64,000 nt of DNA from contig NZ_AP017566.1 of NCBI RefSeq assembly GCF_003967015.1, forward strand, positions 46,609-110,608. The letters run 5' to 3'. Source of the stretch: Pseudanabaena sp. ABRG5-3. GTDB taxonomy: Bacteria; Cyanobacteriota; Cyanobacteriia; Pseudanabaenales; Pseudanabaenaceae. A program made the translations under genes and the position numbers. The notes below the pieces were generated by a model, which was not told where the DNA came from, made no database searches, and worked only from the letters and a program-made list of their open reading frames with translations. This document shows positions 21,521-30,091 of the stretch, in pieces (the first letter of the stretch is position 1; every line of letters starts with the position of its first letter).

Positions 21521-22996
21521 TTAAGTTTGCTGAGAGACTTCTATAAGCGTAACTGGTTTATTAAATGTCGGTGTAAAAATATCGGGTAATAACGCATTTT
21601 GAGCAAAATTAGACTGATTGCTCAAAGAAGCCAAGACTGGATCAGCCGCACTAAGACTATTAACTTGGGAAATGGAATTGAAAACGGAAACAAGTGCATC
21701 AATACCTAAACTAAGGTGACCGATCGCCGTAGGATGAATTTCATCCCAGAACAGACTGGTATTGGGATCGCCAACTATCATACCTGTTGCAGCATCATAG
21801 CTGGGTTCAGTGATATTAGTAATGCCTAACTGACTGGGATTTGCTGCGACATTGTTCAGTAATCCATAGAAGTCTAGAGGAATAAAATTGCTCTGGGGTA
21901 GTAGATTCTCCAGCCCTGCGATCGCCTGATTAAGTAATGTATTATGGGCGATCGTTAAATTACTGAGTCTAGTCTCAGCTTCGGTTCCGCCTTTTAATGC
22001 TCGTGGGGTCACTCCTAGATCAGGTAAATTGGGAATTAAGAAGTTACGCGCCCCTTGACTATAGAGTGCGGCGATCGACAAAGCGATATTACTAACTGAT
22101 TGAATTGGCTGTAAGGCATTACTAGGATCTAAATAATCATTACCACCTGCAAAAACAACATATAGAGCCTTAGAGTCAGCAGTCTTCCCAACACTAAGAT
22201 GATCGTTAATAAACCATGCTACTTGTTGTAATACACCAGGAATTAAACTGCTAAATGTACCTGCTAGCCCACTGCTAACGCCAGTCTGAGCGCCACCAAA
22301 GGCAAAGTTGACACTTTGGGTCGTAGTAGCACCATTAAAAAATGGACTGACCCTTAACTCGCTATTAACTAAGGCAAATGGTGAAGATATCGGTATAGAA
22401 GGAGAAAATACACTGAGTTTTGTAGATATCTGAATTGGCAATCCTAAACCTGCGGCAAGATAGTCAGTCCAAACAGGCCCATTACTAAATCGACCTTCAA
22501 AATAAGGAGAATTGGGAACGATGGGAAGCTGCGGCTCCAGACTATTGGCAAACTTGGTGATGTTAAAAATATTGCCTTGATCGGAGAGGCTATCTCCAAA
22601 AATATATAGTTTACTAAATGGAGTACTAGTCTGAGAGATAGAAGATATGGTAGGAGTATCTAGATTAGACTGGATTTTTGTAGGAAAGGCTGAGGTATTA
22701 ACTACTGATCTGGAACTTGGTGTTGGAGTGGCTATGGTCTGACGAGATGGAACTAGATCCGTAGTATCAGAATTAAAAGGATTAGGAACAAGCTGATTAT
22801 TAGCTTTAGCCTTAGGTTGGTCAAGAACTGAATTGGTTACAGGAACTAAATCTAGAACTGGGTTAGTTCTTATTTCTTGGCTGCCTGAATAGCCTAGTCT
22901 TTTAAATGATCTTTTGAATGATTTATCAGTAGTTCTAAAAGATTCATTGAGGGCTGGAATCTTGTTAGATAATACAGGAAACAGATTAAAGCTCAT
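21521..22996 (-). CDS. SGNH/GDSL family lipase/esterase-like hydrolase
   Basis: The protein is 491 aa. The catalytic region starts near residue 128 with the GDSL block (IFGDSLSDQGN, nucleophile Ser). It continues through PYFEGRFSNGPVW, the block III Asn (AGGNDY) and a C-terminal Asp-x-x-His (WDEIHP). These are the four SGNH blocks of the thermolabile-hemolysin/phospholipase-like group common in cyanobacteria. The first 125 residues are Ser/Thr/Pro-rich, carry no clear membrane segment or signal peptide, and look disordered. The gene sits 39 bp after the dioxygenase gene and 168 bp before the loading protein, all on one strand, so co-transcription is plausible. A role in deacylating a precursor or the product is possible, but it could equally be an unrelated esterase. 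Confidence 0.85.
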   Translation of the reverse strand: MSFNLFPVLSNKIPALNESFRTTDKSFKRSFKRLGYSGSQEIRTNPVLDLVPVTNSVLDQPKAKANNQLVPNPFNSDTTDLVPSRQTIATPTPSSRSVVNTSAFPTKIQSNLDTPTISSISQTSTPFSKLYIFGDSLSDQGNIFNITKFANSLEPQLPIVPNSPYFEGRFSNGPVWTDYLAAGLGLPIQISTKLSVFSPSIPISSPFALVNSELRVSPFFNGATTTQSVNFAFGGAQTGVSSGLAGTFSSLIPGVLQQVAWFINDHLSVGKTADSKALYVVFAGGNDYLDPSNALQPIQSVSNIALSIAALYSQGARNFLIPNLPDLGVTPRALKGGTEAETRLSNLTIAHNTLLNQAIAGLENLLPQSNFIPLDFYGLLNNVAANPSQLGITNITEPSYDAATGMIVGDPNTSLFWDEIHPTAIGHLSLGIDALVSVFNSISQVNSLSAADPVLASLSNQSNFAQNALLPDIFTPTFNKPVTLIEVSQQT

Positions 22997-23035
22997 GTTC
23001 TTAAAAATTTCTATAGTGACATTTGGGGATAAAAC

Positions 23036-24055
23036 TTAGAAAAGCTTTAATAGCCGTGATTTTAGCTTTGAGGCAAGATAATACAAAGTGATAAAACCTG
23101 CGTTCAGAATCAACCCAGCTTTAATTTTTTGCCAAATTAGATATCTAAAAAACTGGCTTTTAGTCATCCATTTTTCCTTAGGAAATGTCTTGCTAAACTC
23201 AACAAACTGGTTAGCATCTTTCCCATTGATATTAAATTGTCTAAGCTTATGATGATCAAGGTAAGCGAATATAACTTGATAATTGGCTATATTATTCAAC
23301 ATCATGGTGAATTTTCTTACTCCTCCTCGAATTAGTTTAGCTTTAACAATTTTATCCTCGCTACTAGTTATACGGATAGAAAGAGCAGTACGCAATGTCT
23401 CGGCATCTTGTGTCCTGTGAATTACATCTCCTCTAATTAAAAGTAGATCGCCAGCATTCAAGTAAGGAGTTTCCGCTATATCTTCAATACTGTAATCCAG
23501 TATCCCTACCTTCCCGCCATCGTTATCATTGTAAATTGTGGTTTTGTGCTTTTCTACTTGATAACGGGTTGCACCTTTGTTCAAAATCCGTTTATAGATT
23601 TCTGGACTTCTTGCCTGTAAACGATCAAAAGGAACAATGCACAAGTTGGATTTGTGGACATCGGGCTTAATAATTGGCATGTATAGATTTAGATAGTGAT
23701 AATGGGTTTCGGTGAGGTAATAACTCTCATGATCTTGATGCCAGCCAAAAGATTGATTTCCCTCGGTAGAAAAATAAGCACCACCTACTAGCAAATCTGC
23801 TTGGATATTGGTTTGCGCTCTAACACTATTACTAAGTTCATTAAACTTTTGGGCAAATTTTTCTAAGGTTGGCTGTGATATTGCCCCTAATCTATAGTTC
23901 TGATTTTTAGGTTCTCCTTGGCAGTCTTGATTAGAGATATCATTTCTAAGTACTTCTAGTTCTTCCGATGACAGAAAAGAAGAGATTACTACATAACCCT
24001 TAGATTCTAAATCTTTGTAATCTTGAGACAGAATGCTGAGGTTGTTAGCTAGCAT
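23036..24055 (-). CDS. PhyH-type Fe(II)/2-oxoglutarate dioxygenase
   Basis: This 339-residue protein resembles phytanoyl-CoA dioxygenases, non-haem iron enzymes that hydroxylate unactivated carbons using 2-oxoglutarate and O2. The iron facial triad is visible as His and Asp in GWHQDHES (about 105-112) and a distal His in RGDVIHRTQD. An Arg in LRTALSIRI downstream probably binds 2-oxoglutarate. The last 70 residues are basic and hydrophobic and end in a possible membrane-associated helix (AGLILNAGFITLYYLASKL), an addition not needed for the fold. It is the first gene of the minus-strand run and is divergent from the type II thioesterase gene. A tailoring role, hydroxylating an amino-acid or acyl unit of the product, is the natural inference, but the substrate cannot be read from sequence. 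Confidence 0.85.
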   Translation of the reverse strand: MLANNLSILSQDYKDLESKGYVVISSFLSSEELEVLRNDISNQDCQGEPKNQNYRLGAISQPTLEKFAQKFNELSNSVRAQTNIQADLLVGGAYFSTEGNQSFGWHQDHESYYLTETHYHYLNLYMPIIKPDVHKSNLCIVPFDRLQARSPEIYKRILNKGATRYQVEKHKTTIYNDNDGGKVGILDYSIEDIAETPYLNAGDLLLIRGDVIHRTQDAETLRTALSIRITSSEDKIVKAKLIRGGVRKFTMMLNNIANYQVIFAYLDHHKLRQFNINGKDANQFVEFSKTFPKEKWMTKSQFFRYLIWQKIKAGLILNAGFITLYYLASKLKSRLLKLF

Positions 24056-24199
24056 AGTAAATGAGGAGAATTAAGTATAAGATTTAAAAAATGACAGATC
24101 CTTTGATTAAAATTATCAAGAGTACTAGTTTTTAGACGTAGTGAAACTAGCTAGTTATGATAGTTTACAATTCTAAATTAGGAAATCTAATATTTGTCT
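24056..24199. promoter_or_regulatory. divergent intergenic region between the two assembly-line arms
   Basis: This 144-bp AT-rich gap separates the dioxygenase gene (minus) from the thioesterase gene (plus) and is the only place from which both arms diverge. On the plus strand a TATGAT hexamer at 24156-24161 lies 18 bp after a weak TTAGAC (24132-24137) and could be a sigma-70-type promoter. On the minus strand TATACT (24079-24074) is a possible -10 box without a good -35. No operator palindrome was obvious. Promoter assignment is by eye only. Confidence 0.4.
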
Positions 24200-24958
24200 A
24201 TGTCTGATCTAAAAATTAATAATCCTTGGATACTACAACCAAAGTTAAGTCATTCAACATCGTTAAATTTAATCTGTTTTCCTCCGGGAGGTTGTGGAGC
24301 CTCTATCTTTAATAGCTGGTCAAAATATTTGCCATCTGGTCTAGCGATAAGTGCTGTTCAATTGCCAGGGCGAGAAACACGATTTAAAGAAGTTGCTTTT
24401 AGTAATATGGCACTATTAATATCTGAATTACTAATAAGCCTTTTGCCGTATGTTAAAAATGTGCCATTTGCTGTATTTGGTCATAGTGTCGGGGCTTTGA
24501 TTGCCTTTGAGTTTGTACGCCAACTTCACCAAAACCACTTACCATCTCCCGAATATTTAATAGTTTCTGGTCGTCGCGCTCCACATATTCCACTTGATAA
24601 AATTTTACATTTACAGGCAGATTCAGCTTTGATTGAGGAATTACGATTGATTGGAGGGACTTCAGATCTCATTTTGGACGATCCAGAATTAATGTCATTG
24701 TTTTTGCCTATTGTTAGGGCTGACTTTACTATTAATGAAACCTATCAAGTATTCAATGAATTCTCTGTAAATTGCCCAATTTTAGCGATGGGTGGATATG
24801 ATGATCCTTTAGTTAATCAAGATTTTCTGGAGCAATGGCGGCAATATACAACTGGAGAGTTTGAAGCGGTAATGCTGTCTGGTGGACATATGACATTTAA
24901 GGAGAATCCGCAACCTCTACTTGATGTTGTTGTGCGTAAGTTGGTAAAGAATATTTAA
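24200..24958 (+). CDS. type II thioesterase (external TE)
   Basis: This stand-alone alpha/beta hydrolase of about 252 aa belongs to the GrsT/TEII family, which clears misprimed or stalled acyl groups from carrier domains. It shows FPPGGCGAS near the N-terminus, the nucleophile motif GHSVG, the catalytic Asp region GGYDDP and the catalytic His in SGGHMTF. I chose the ATG at 24200 over an in-frame TTG at 24194. It opens the plus-strand arm, about 400 bp before the first PKS. It probably serves both arms, since it is the only editing thioesterase in the window. Confidence 0.92.
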   Translation: MSDLKINNPWILQPKLSHSTSLNLICFPPGGCGASIFNSWSKYLPSGLAISAVQLPGRETRFKEVAFSNMALLISELLISLLPYVKNVPFAVFGHSVGALIAFEFVRQLHQNHLPSPEYLIVSGRRAPHIPLDKILHLQADSALIEELRLIGGTSDLILDDPELMSLFLPIVRADFTINETYQVFNEFSVNCPILAMGGYDDPLVNQDFLEQWRQYTTGEFEAVMLSGGHMTFKENPQPLLDVVVRKLVKNI

Positions 24959-25357
24959 TAGTTTTTCTAAGCGCATAGTTGCGATCGCTAGATTATTGCA
25001 AAAATTGATAAAAATCTTCACATGTGGGCGCATCATGTATAAAAATTTACTTGTGTAGATGTTCGCAAAAAGGTTTCTGAATCTATGATATAGGCGATCG
25101 CTTGCATTAAGCCCTAATGCTCTTTATTGCCAAATGGAACAATAAAGTTTCTCGAAATCAATCCGCAATTTGGCGGGGATTTACCGATGAAACCTACTTT
25201 TGATCAATGGCAGTATGGATGAATAATGCTACGCTATGATGCTATTGTTGTTAAAAATTTGTAGATCGTTTAGTTGTATTCAGCAGACAATTCAACTTGA
25301 AGTAGCTAGAGAAATAATTCTGCAATATTTTCTTGTAAAGAGATTGTAAAAAGCTCT
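24959..25357. other. 399-bp intergenic region before the first plus-strand PKS
   Basis: No convincing gene is present. The stretch contains two HIP1 octamers and a 28-codon reading frame at 25117-25203 that I could not assign. The length suggests that the three PKS genes and the terminal NRPS may have their own promoter here, although no clear -35/-10 pair stands out. Confidence 0.4.
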
Positions 25358-28300
25358 ATGCCAAATCAACCAATCCCATCAACTGGGTTAGATATTGCGA
25401 TTATTGCCATAAATGGTCGATTTCCCAAAGCAAATTCAGTAGCTGAGTTTTGGGAAAATCTGCAAAATGGTGTGGAGTCTATTAGTCAAGTTAGCGAACA
25501 AGATCTTTTATTGTCTGGAGTAGCATCCAATCTCTTTAACGATCCTAACTACGTTAAAGCCGCTTCTACCTTAAATGATTTTGATTTGTTTGATGCTAAT
25601 TTCTTTGGCATTAATCCAAGGGAAGCGGAATATATGGATCCGCAAAATCGCTTGTTTTTAGAATGTGCATGGGAGTCTCTAGAGATTGCGGGATATGACC
25701 CTGAGCGCTATGCGGGCTTGATCGGTGTTTATGCTGGTTCTTCAGAAAATACCTATTTAATTAATCATCTTGCTCAAATTGGAAAGGCACAGATTACAGA
25801 CGGTGGATGTCGGGGTTTTTTAGCGACGGGAACTTCCTATAAGTTAAATCTTAAGGGTCCCAGCTTATATATTCAAACCTTTTGTTCTACTTCCATGGTA
25901 GCTATTCACTTAGCTTGTCAGAGTTTGCTGAATGAGGAATGTGACATGGCTTTGGCAGGTGGGGTGTCAGTGAGGATTCCTCATCACATTGGTTATCTCT
26001 ATGGAGAGGGAGGCATTACTTCCCCTGATGGACATTGTCGGGCGTTTGATGCCGACGCTCAAGGGACTATTTTTGGTAGTGGTGTCGGAATTGTTGTTTT
26101 GAAACGTTTAGAGGATGCGATCGCCGATCATGATCATATCGAAGCAGTGATTAAAGGCTCAGCGATTAATAATGATGGCTCTCTAAAGGTAAGTTTTGCG
26201 GCTCCTAGTGTGGATGGTCAGTCGGAGGCGATCGCGGAGGCACTGGCGATCGCGGATATCAATCCTGAGACGATTACCTATGTTGAGTCGCATGGGACGG
26301 GGACAAATATGGGCGATCCTGTGGAGATTATGGCGCTTACGCAAGCTTTTCGGAGTTACACCCAGAAGCGCGGATTCTGTGCGATCGGGTCATTAAAAAG
26401 TAATATTGGGCATTTGGATGCGGCGGCGGGTGTCGCTAGTTTAATTAAGACCGTATTAGCCTTGAAACACCGCAAGATTCCACCTACACTCCATGTCAAA
26501 ACTCCCAATCCTAAAATTGATTTTCCCAATACGCCTTTTTATGTGAATACCGATCTAAAAGATTGGATCACACCTCATGGTATACCTCGTCGGGCGGGAG
26601 TTAGTTCGCTAGGTGTGGGTGGTACTAATGCCCATGTGATTGTAGAGGAATCTCCGCAAATTGATCGGATTGAGCAGATAGAGCGAAGTTCGCGATCGCA
26701 TCAACTTTTATTACTTTCGGCGAAGTCACTAGCGGCTCTAGATCGGGCGACCCAAAATTTAGCTAAACATCTTCAAGATTGTCCTAGTTTAGATCTGGCG
26801 GATGTAGCCTATACCCTCCAAGTCGGTAGGAGAACCTTCGGTTATAGAAGGATGCTAGTTTGTCAGTCTGCGGTAGCGGCAGCAAAGGATTTAGCTGCAT
26901 CAGATCCATCGCCTACTTTAACTCAATTTCAAGATTCGCAGGATCGCCCCATTATATTTATGTTTTCGGGACAGGGTTCTCAATATGTGAATATGGGCAA
27001 GGAGCTTTATCAAGAAGAGGCTGTGTTTCGGCAGCATATTGATTATTGCGCTTCCTATCTCTATAAGTCCTTAGGACTGGACTTGCGGGATGTTTTATAT
27101 CCAACTGAGTCAAATCGGGCGATCGCTGAGCAGCAACTCAAACAAACAGCGATCGCCCAGCCAGCCATATTTACGATTGCCTATGCGATCGCGCAGTTAT
27201 GGATGCATTGGGGTATTAAGCCTCACGCCATGATTGGACATAGCATCGGTGAATATGTGGCGGCTTGCTTAGCAGGGGTATTTTCGCTAGATGAGGCTCT
27301 AGCCCTTGTCGCCCAGCGTGGACGCTTAATGCAGCAACAGCCCATAGGCGCAATGGTAGCCATATCGCGATCGCCTGAAGAAATCAAATCATTCCTCAAT
27401 GCGGATATTTCATTGGCGGCGATCAATAGCCCTACAAATTGTGTGGTTTCGGGAACAACGGAAGCTATTTCTGCTCTAATCGCGATTCTGACTGAACGAG
27501 AAATTGAGCATCGTCCTCTCCATACTTCCCATGCTTTCCATTCAGCGATGATGGAACCTGTGGTTAGTCCCTTAGTGACTGCATTTTCCCAAGTACGTCT
27601 ACAGGCTCCCAAAACTCCCTATGTGTCGAACGTTACGGGCAAGTGGATTACTGACCTAGAAGCAACTTCGGCTAGCTACTGGGGACAACATTTGCGGCAG
27701 GCTGTGCGTTTTAGTGAGGGAATGCAGCAACTTTTGGAAGATCCCTATGCAATTTTCCTAGAGGTGGGAGCAGGAAATACCCTCAGTAGTTTGGCAATGC
27801 GTCACCCTGAGCGCAAAAATGAGCATATCGTTCTGACATCTTTACCTCATCCTAAGGATCATCAATCCGATGCTGGTTTCTTGATTAAGACCCTTGGTCA
27901 GCTTTGGCTAGCAGGGACAACTATTGATTGGGAAAACTTCTATGCCGATGAAGAACGCTATCGGGTTGCCTTGACTACCTATCCCTTTGAGCGTCAACGT
28001 TTTTGGATTGATGGCGCGAAAGTATTACCCCAAGACAATCTAATTCAAAATCTTCGTCAGAGTTTAACCAAGAATCCCGATCAGACTCAGTGGTTCTATA
28101 TGCCCCTATGGAAGCAAACGGTATTTCCAGCCCTAGAGGAGATGAGAATAGAAGCCGATTCGCAAAATTCATTAAAGCCCTGTTGGTTGATATTTGCTGA
28201 TAGTTTTGGGTTGTCTACAAAATTGGCGGCTCTATTACAACAAAGCGATCGCGGCGAAATTATTACCGTAAATATTGGTAATCAGTTTGGCAAAGTGGCT

Positions 28301-30091
28301 GAAAATAGCTATGTGCTTAATCCCCAAAACCTTCAAGACTATGGAACATTGCTCAATACTTTGCAAGCGATCGGTAAGCAACCGACTAAAATTTTGCATC
28401 TCTGGAATGTATTAGAGAATACACAGGAAAGTAATTCTGTAAATGCAGAGTTTGCACAAGCGCAATCCATCGGTTTTTATAGTTTAATCTTTATTGCTCA
28501 AGCTCTTGATAAATGCCAAATACTTGATCCTATAGAAATAATTGTTGTCTCTAATAATCTGCATTCTGTATTAGGCAATGAAACTATTTATCCAGCTAGA
28601 GCCACTTTGTTAGCCCCTTGTAAAACGATTCCCCAAGAATATCCCCATATCCGATGCCGCAATATCGATGTTACGGTGACAGAATCTGCACCTTGGCAAA
28701 GCGATCGCCTGTTATCTCAACTATTACGAGAAATCACCAGTACTAACCATGACGCGATCGTTGCCTATCGTAACTACCATCGTTGGACACAATCCTATGA
28801 GCCAATTCCCATTAGTCAATCTCAGCAAGTAGTTCCCATACGCCAAAAAGGCGTTTATCTGATCACAGGCGGCTTAGGCAGAATTGGGCTAGTCTTAGCG
28901 GAGTATCTAGCGCGGAACTTCCAAGCAAAATTGATTTTAATTGGGCGATCGCCTTTTCCTGAACGCCAAGAATGGGAGCGTTGGTTGACTACCCATACTC
29001 AGGAAGATCCGATAAGTCAAAAAATCGAAAAATTACATCAGTTAGAGAACTTAGGGTCAGAAGTGCTGGTGATGAGTGTTGATATTACTGACAAGTCGCA
29101 AATGCAAGCCGCCTTAATCGAAGCAGAATCGAAGCTTGGGAATATCAATGGCGTAATTCATGGGGCTGGAGCTTTGCAGAGTGCTAAGTTTTCGCAAATA
29201 TCCGCAATTGAAACTCTAGACTGCGAACAACAATTTCAACCTAAAGTTTATGGACTGCTGGTTTTAGAAGAGCTATTAGGCGATCGCCATCTTGACTTTT
29301 GGATCTTAATGTCGTCCTTGGCAGCAATTTTGGGTGGTTTAGGAATGACTGCATACGCCGCCGCCAATCTGTTTATGGATAGTTTTGTAATTACCCAAAA
29401 CGATCAGCAATGGAGGAGTTTAAACTGGGATTCGTGGAATATTGAAGAAGCTAAAAATGCAGAGACTAGCAAAGGTTCTAGCCTATTAGAATTTTCGATG
29501 ACTGCCGCAGAAGGCGCTCAAGCCTTTGAGCAAGCCCTAGCAATGACTTTTATGCCCCAAATTGCGATCGCGGTCGCTGATCTGCCCAGCCGCTATGAGC
29601 AATGGATTCAGTCTAAGGCTTTGCAGCTAGCAGACTCAGTTAGTAAACCTGTCGAAGAGACTAGTGACACAGTTCTCTATACTCGACCAAATTTGCCAAC
29701 TGCTTATGCCATGCCTAATACTCAAGTTGAGCAAACAATTTCCACAATTTGGGAAGAATTACTAGGCATTAAACAGATTGGTATTCATGATAATTTCTTT
29801 AGTCTCGGAGGAGATTCATTTCTCCTAATCCAAGCTAAGCAAAAATTGCAAACTGCGCTCTCGCGATCGATTCCGACCGTTGATTTGTTTGAATATCCCA
29901 CGATTAATTCCCTCGCAACCTATCTGAGTCAAGCCGATGCTAATCAAGCTAGCACTAATCAAGTTAGTTCAACTAAGACAGAAAAAGCACCAATGAAAAA
30001 TATTAGCGATCGCGCTAGCAAACAACGGGCAGCGATGGAGCAGGAAGCCAATCAACGTCTCAGCCAGCGCAGGAGTAGAGATAATGGATAA
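25358..30091 (+). CDS. type I PKS module KS-AT-KR-ACP (plus arm, module 1)
   Basis: The protein is 1577 aa. KS spans about 10-440 with Cys176 in an unusual TFCSTS context (usually TACSTS/TACSSS) and ESHGTGT in place of EAHGTGT. AT has GHSIGE near 626 and HAFH near 725, indicating malonyl-CoA. KR has TGGLGRIG near 1169 and a catalytic Tyr in TAYAAAN. The carrier has LGGDS near 1487. The final 35 residues form a basic helix (RASKQRAAMEQEANQRLSQ...) like the tail of the Val-type NRPS, probably a docking element. No DH, ER or MT domain is present, so it should leave a hydroxyl. It has no loading domain, so its KS must receive a chain made elsewhere, most simply by the minus arm. Its stop overlaps the next PKS start by 8 bp. 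Confidence 0.95.
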   Translation: MPNQPIPSTGLDIAIIAINGRFPKANSVAEFWENLQNGVESISQVSEQDLLLSGVASNLFNDPNYVKAASTLNDFDLFDANFFGINPREAEYMDPQNRLFLECAWESLEIAGYDPERYAGLIGVYAGSSENTYLINHLAQIGKAQITDGGCRGFLATGTSYKLNLKGPSLYIQTFCSTSMVAIHLACQSLLNEECDMALAGGVSVRIPHHIGYLYGEGGITSPDGHCRAFDADAQGTIFGSGVGIVVLKRLEDAIADHDHIEAVIKGSAINNDGSLKVSFAAPSVDGQSEAIAEALAIADINPETITYVESHGTGTNMGDPVEIMALTQAFRSYTQKRGFCAIGSLKSNIGHLDAAAGVASLIKTVLALKHRKIPPTLHVKTPNPKIDFPNTPFYVNTDLKDWITPHGIPRRAGVSSLGVGGTNAHVIVEESPQIDRIEQIERSSRSHQLLLLSAKSLAALDRATQNLAKHLQDCPSLDLADVAYTLQVGRRTFGYRRMLVCQSAVAAAKDLAASDPSPTLTQFQDSQDRPIIFMFSGQGSQYVNMGKELYQEEAVFRQHIDYCASYLYKSLGLDLRDVLYPTESNRAIAEQQLKQTAIAQPAIFTIAYAIAQLWMHWGIKPHAMIGHSIGEYVAACLAGVFSLDEALALVAQRGRLMQQQPIGAMVAISRSPEEIKSFLNADISLAAINSPTNCVVSGTTEAISALIAILTEREIEHRPLHTSHAFHSAMMEPVVSPLVTAFSQVRLQAPKTPYVSNVTGKWITDLEATSASYWGQHLRQAVRFSEGMQQLLEDPYAIFLEVGAGNTLSSLAMRHPERKNEHIVLTSLPHPKDHQSDAGFLIKTLGQLWLAGTTIDWENFYADEERYRVALTTYPFERQRFWIDGAKVLPQDNLIQNLRQSLTKNPDQTQWFYMPLWKQTVFPALEEMRIEADSQNSLKPCWLIFADSFGLSTKLAALLQQSDRGEIITVNIGNQFGKVAENSYVLNPQNLQDYGTLLNTLQAIGKQPTKILHLWNVLENTQESNSVNAEFAQAQSIGFYSLIFIAQALDKCQILDPIEIIVVSNNLHSVLGNETIYPARATLLAPCKTIPQEYPHIRCRNIDVTVTESAPWQSDRLLSQLLREITSTNHDAIVAYRNYHRWTQSYEPIPISQSQQVVPIRQKGVYLITGGLGRIGLVLAEYLARNFQAKLILIGRSPFPERQEWERWLTTHTQEDPISQKIEKLHQLENLGSEVLVMSVDITDKSQMQAALIEAESKLGNINGVIHGAGALQSAKFSQISAIETLDCEQQFQPKVYGLLVLEELLGDRHLDFWILMSSLAAILGGLGMTAYAAANLFMDSFVITQNDQQWRSLNWDSWNIEEAKNAETSKGSSLLEFSMTAAEGAQAFEQALAMTFMPQIAIAVADLPSRYEQWIQSKALQLADSVSKPVEETSDTVLYTRPNLPTAYAMPNTQVEQTISTIWEELLGIKQIGIHDNFFSLGGDSFLLIQAKQKLQTALSRSIPTVDLFEYPTINSLATYLSQADANQASTNQVSSTKTEKAPMKNISDRASKQRAAMEQEANQRLSQRRSRDNG

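Noticed and set aside
25117..25203. 28-codon frame in the gap before the first plus-strand PKS, vaguely like a truncated VapB/AbrB antitoxin
   Set aside because: Too short, the resemblance is weak, and no toxin follows.
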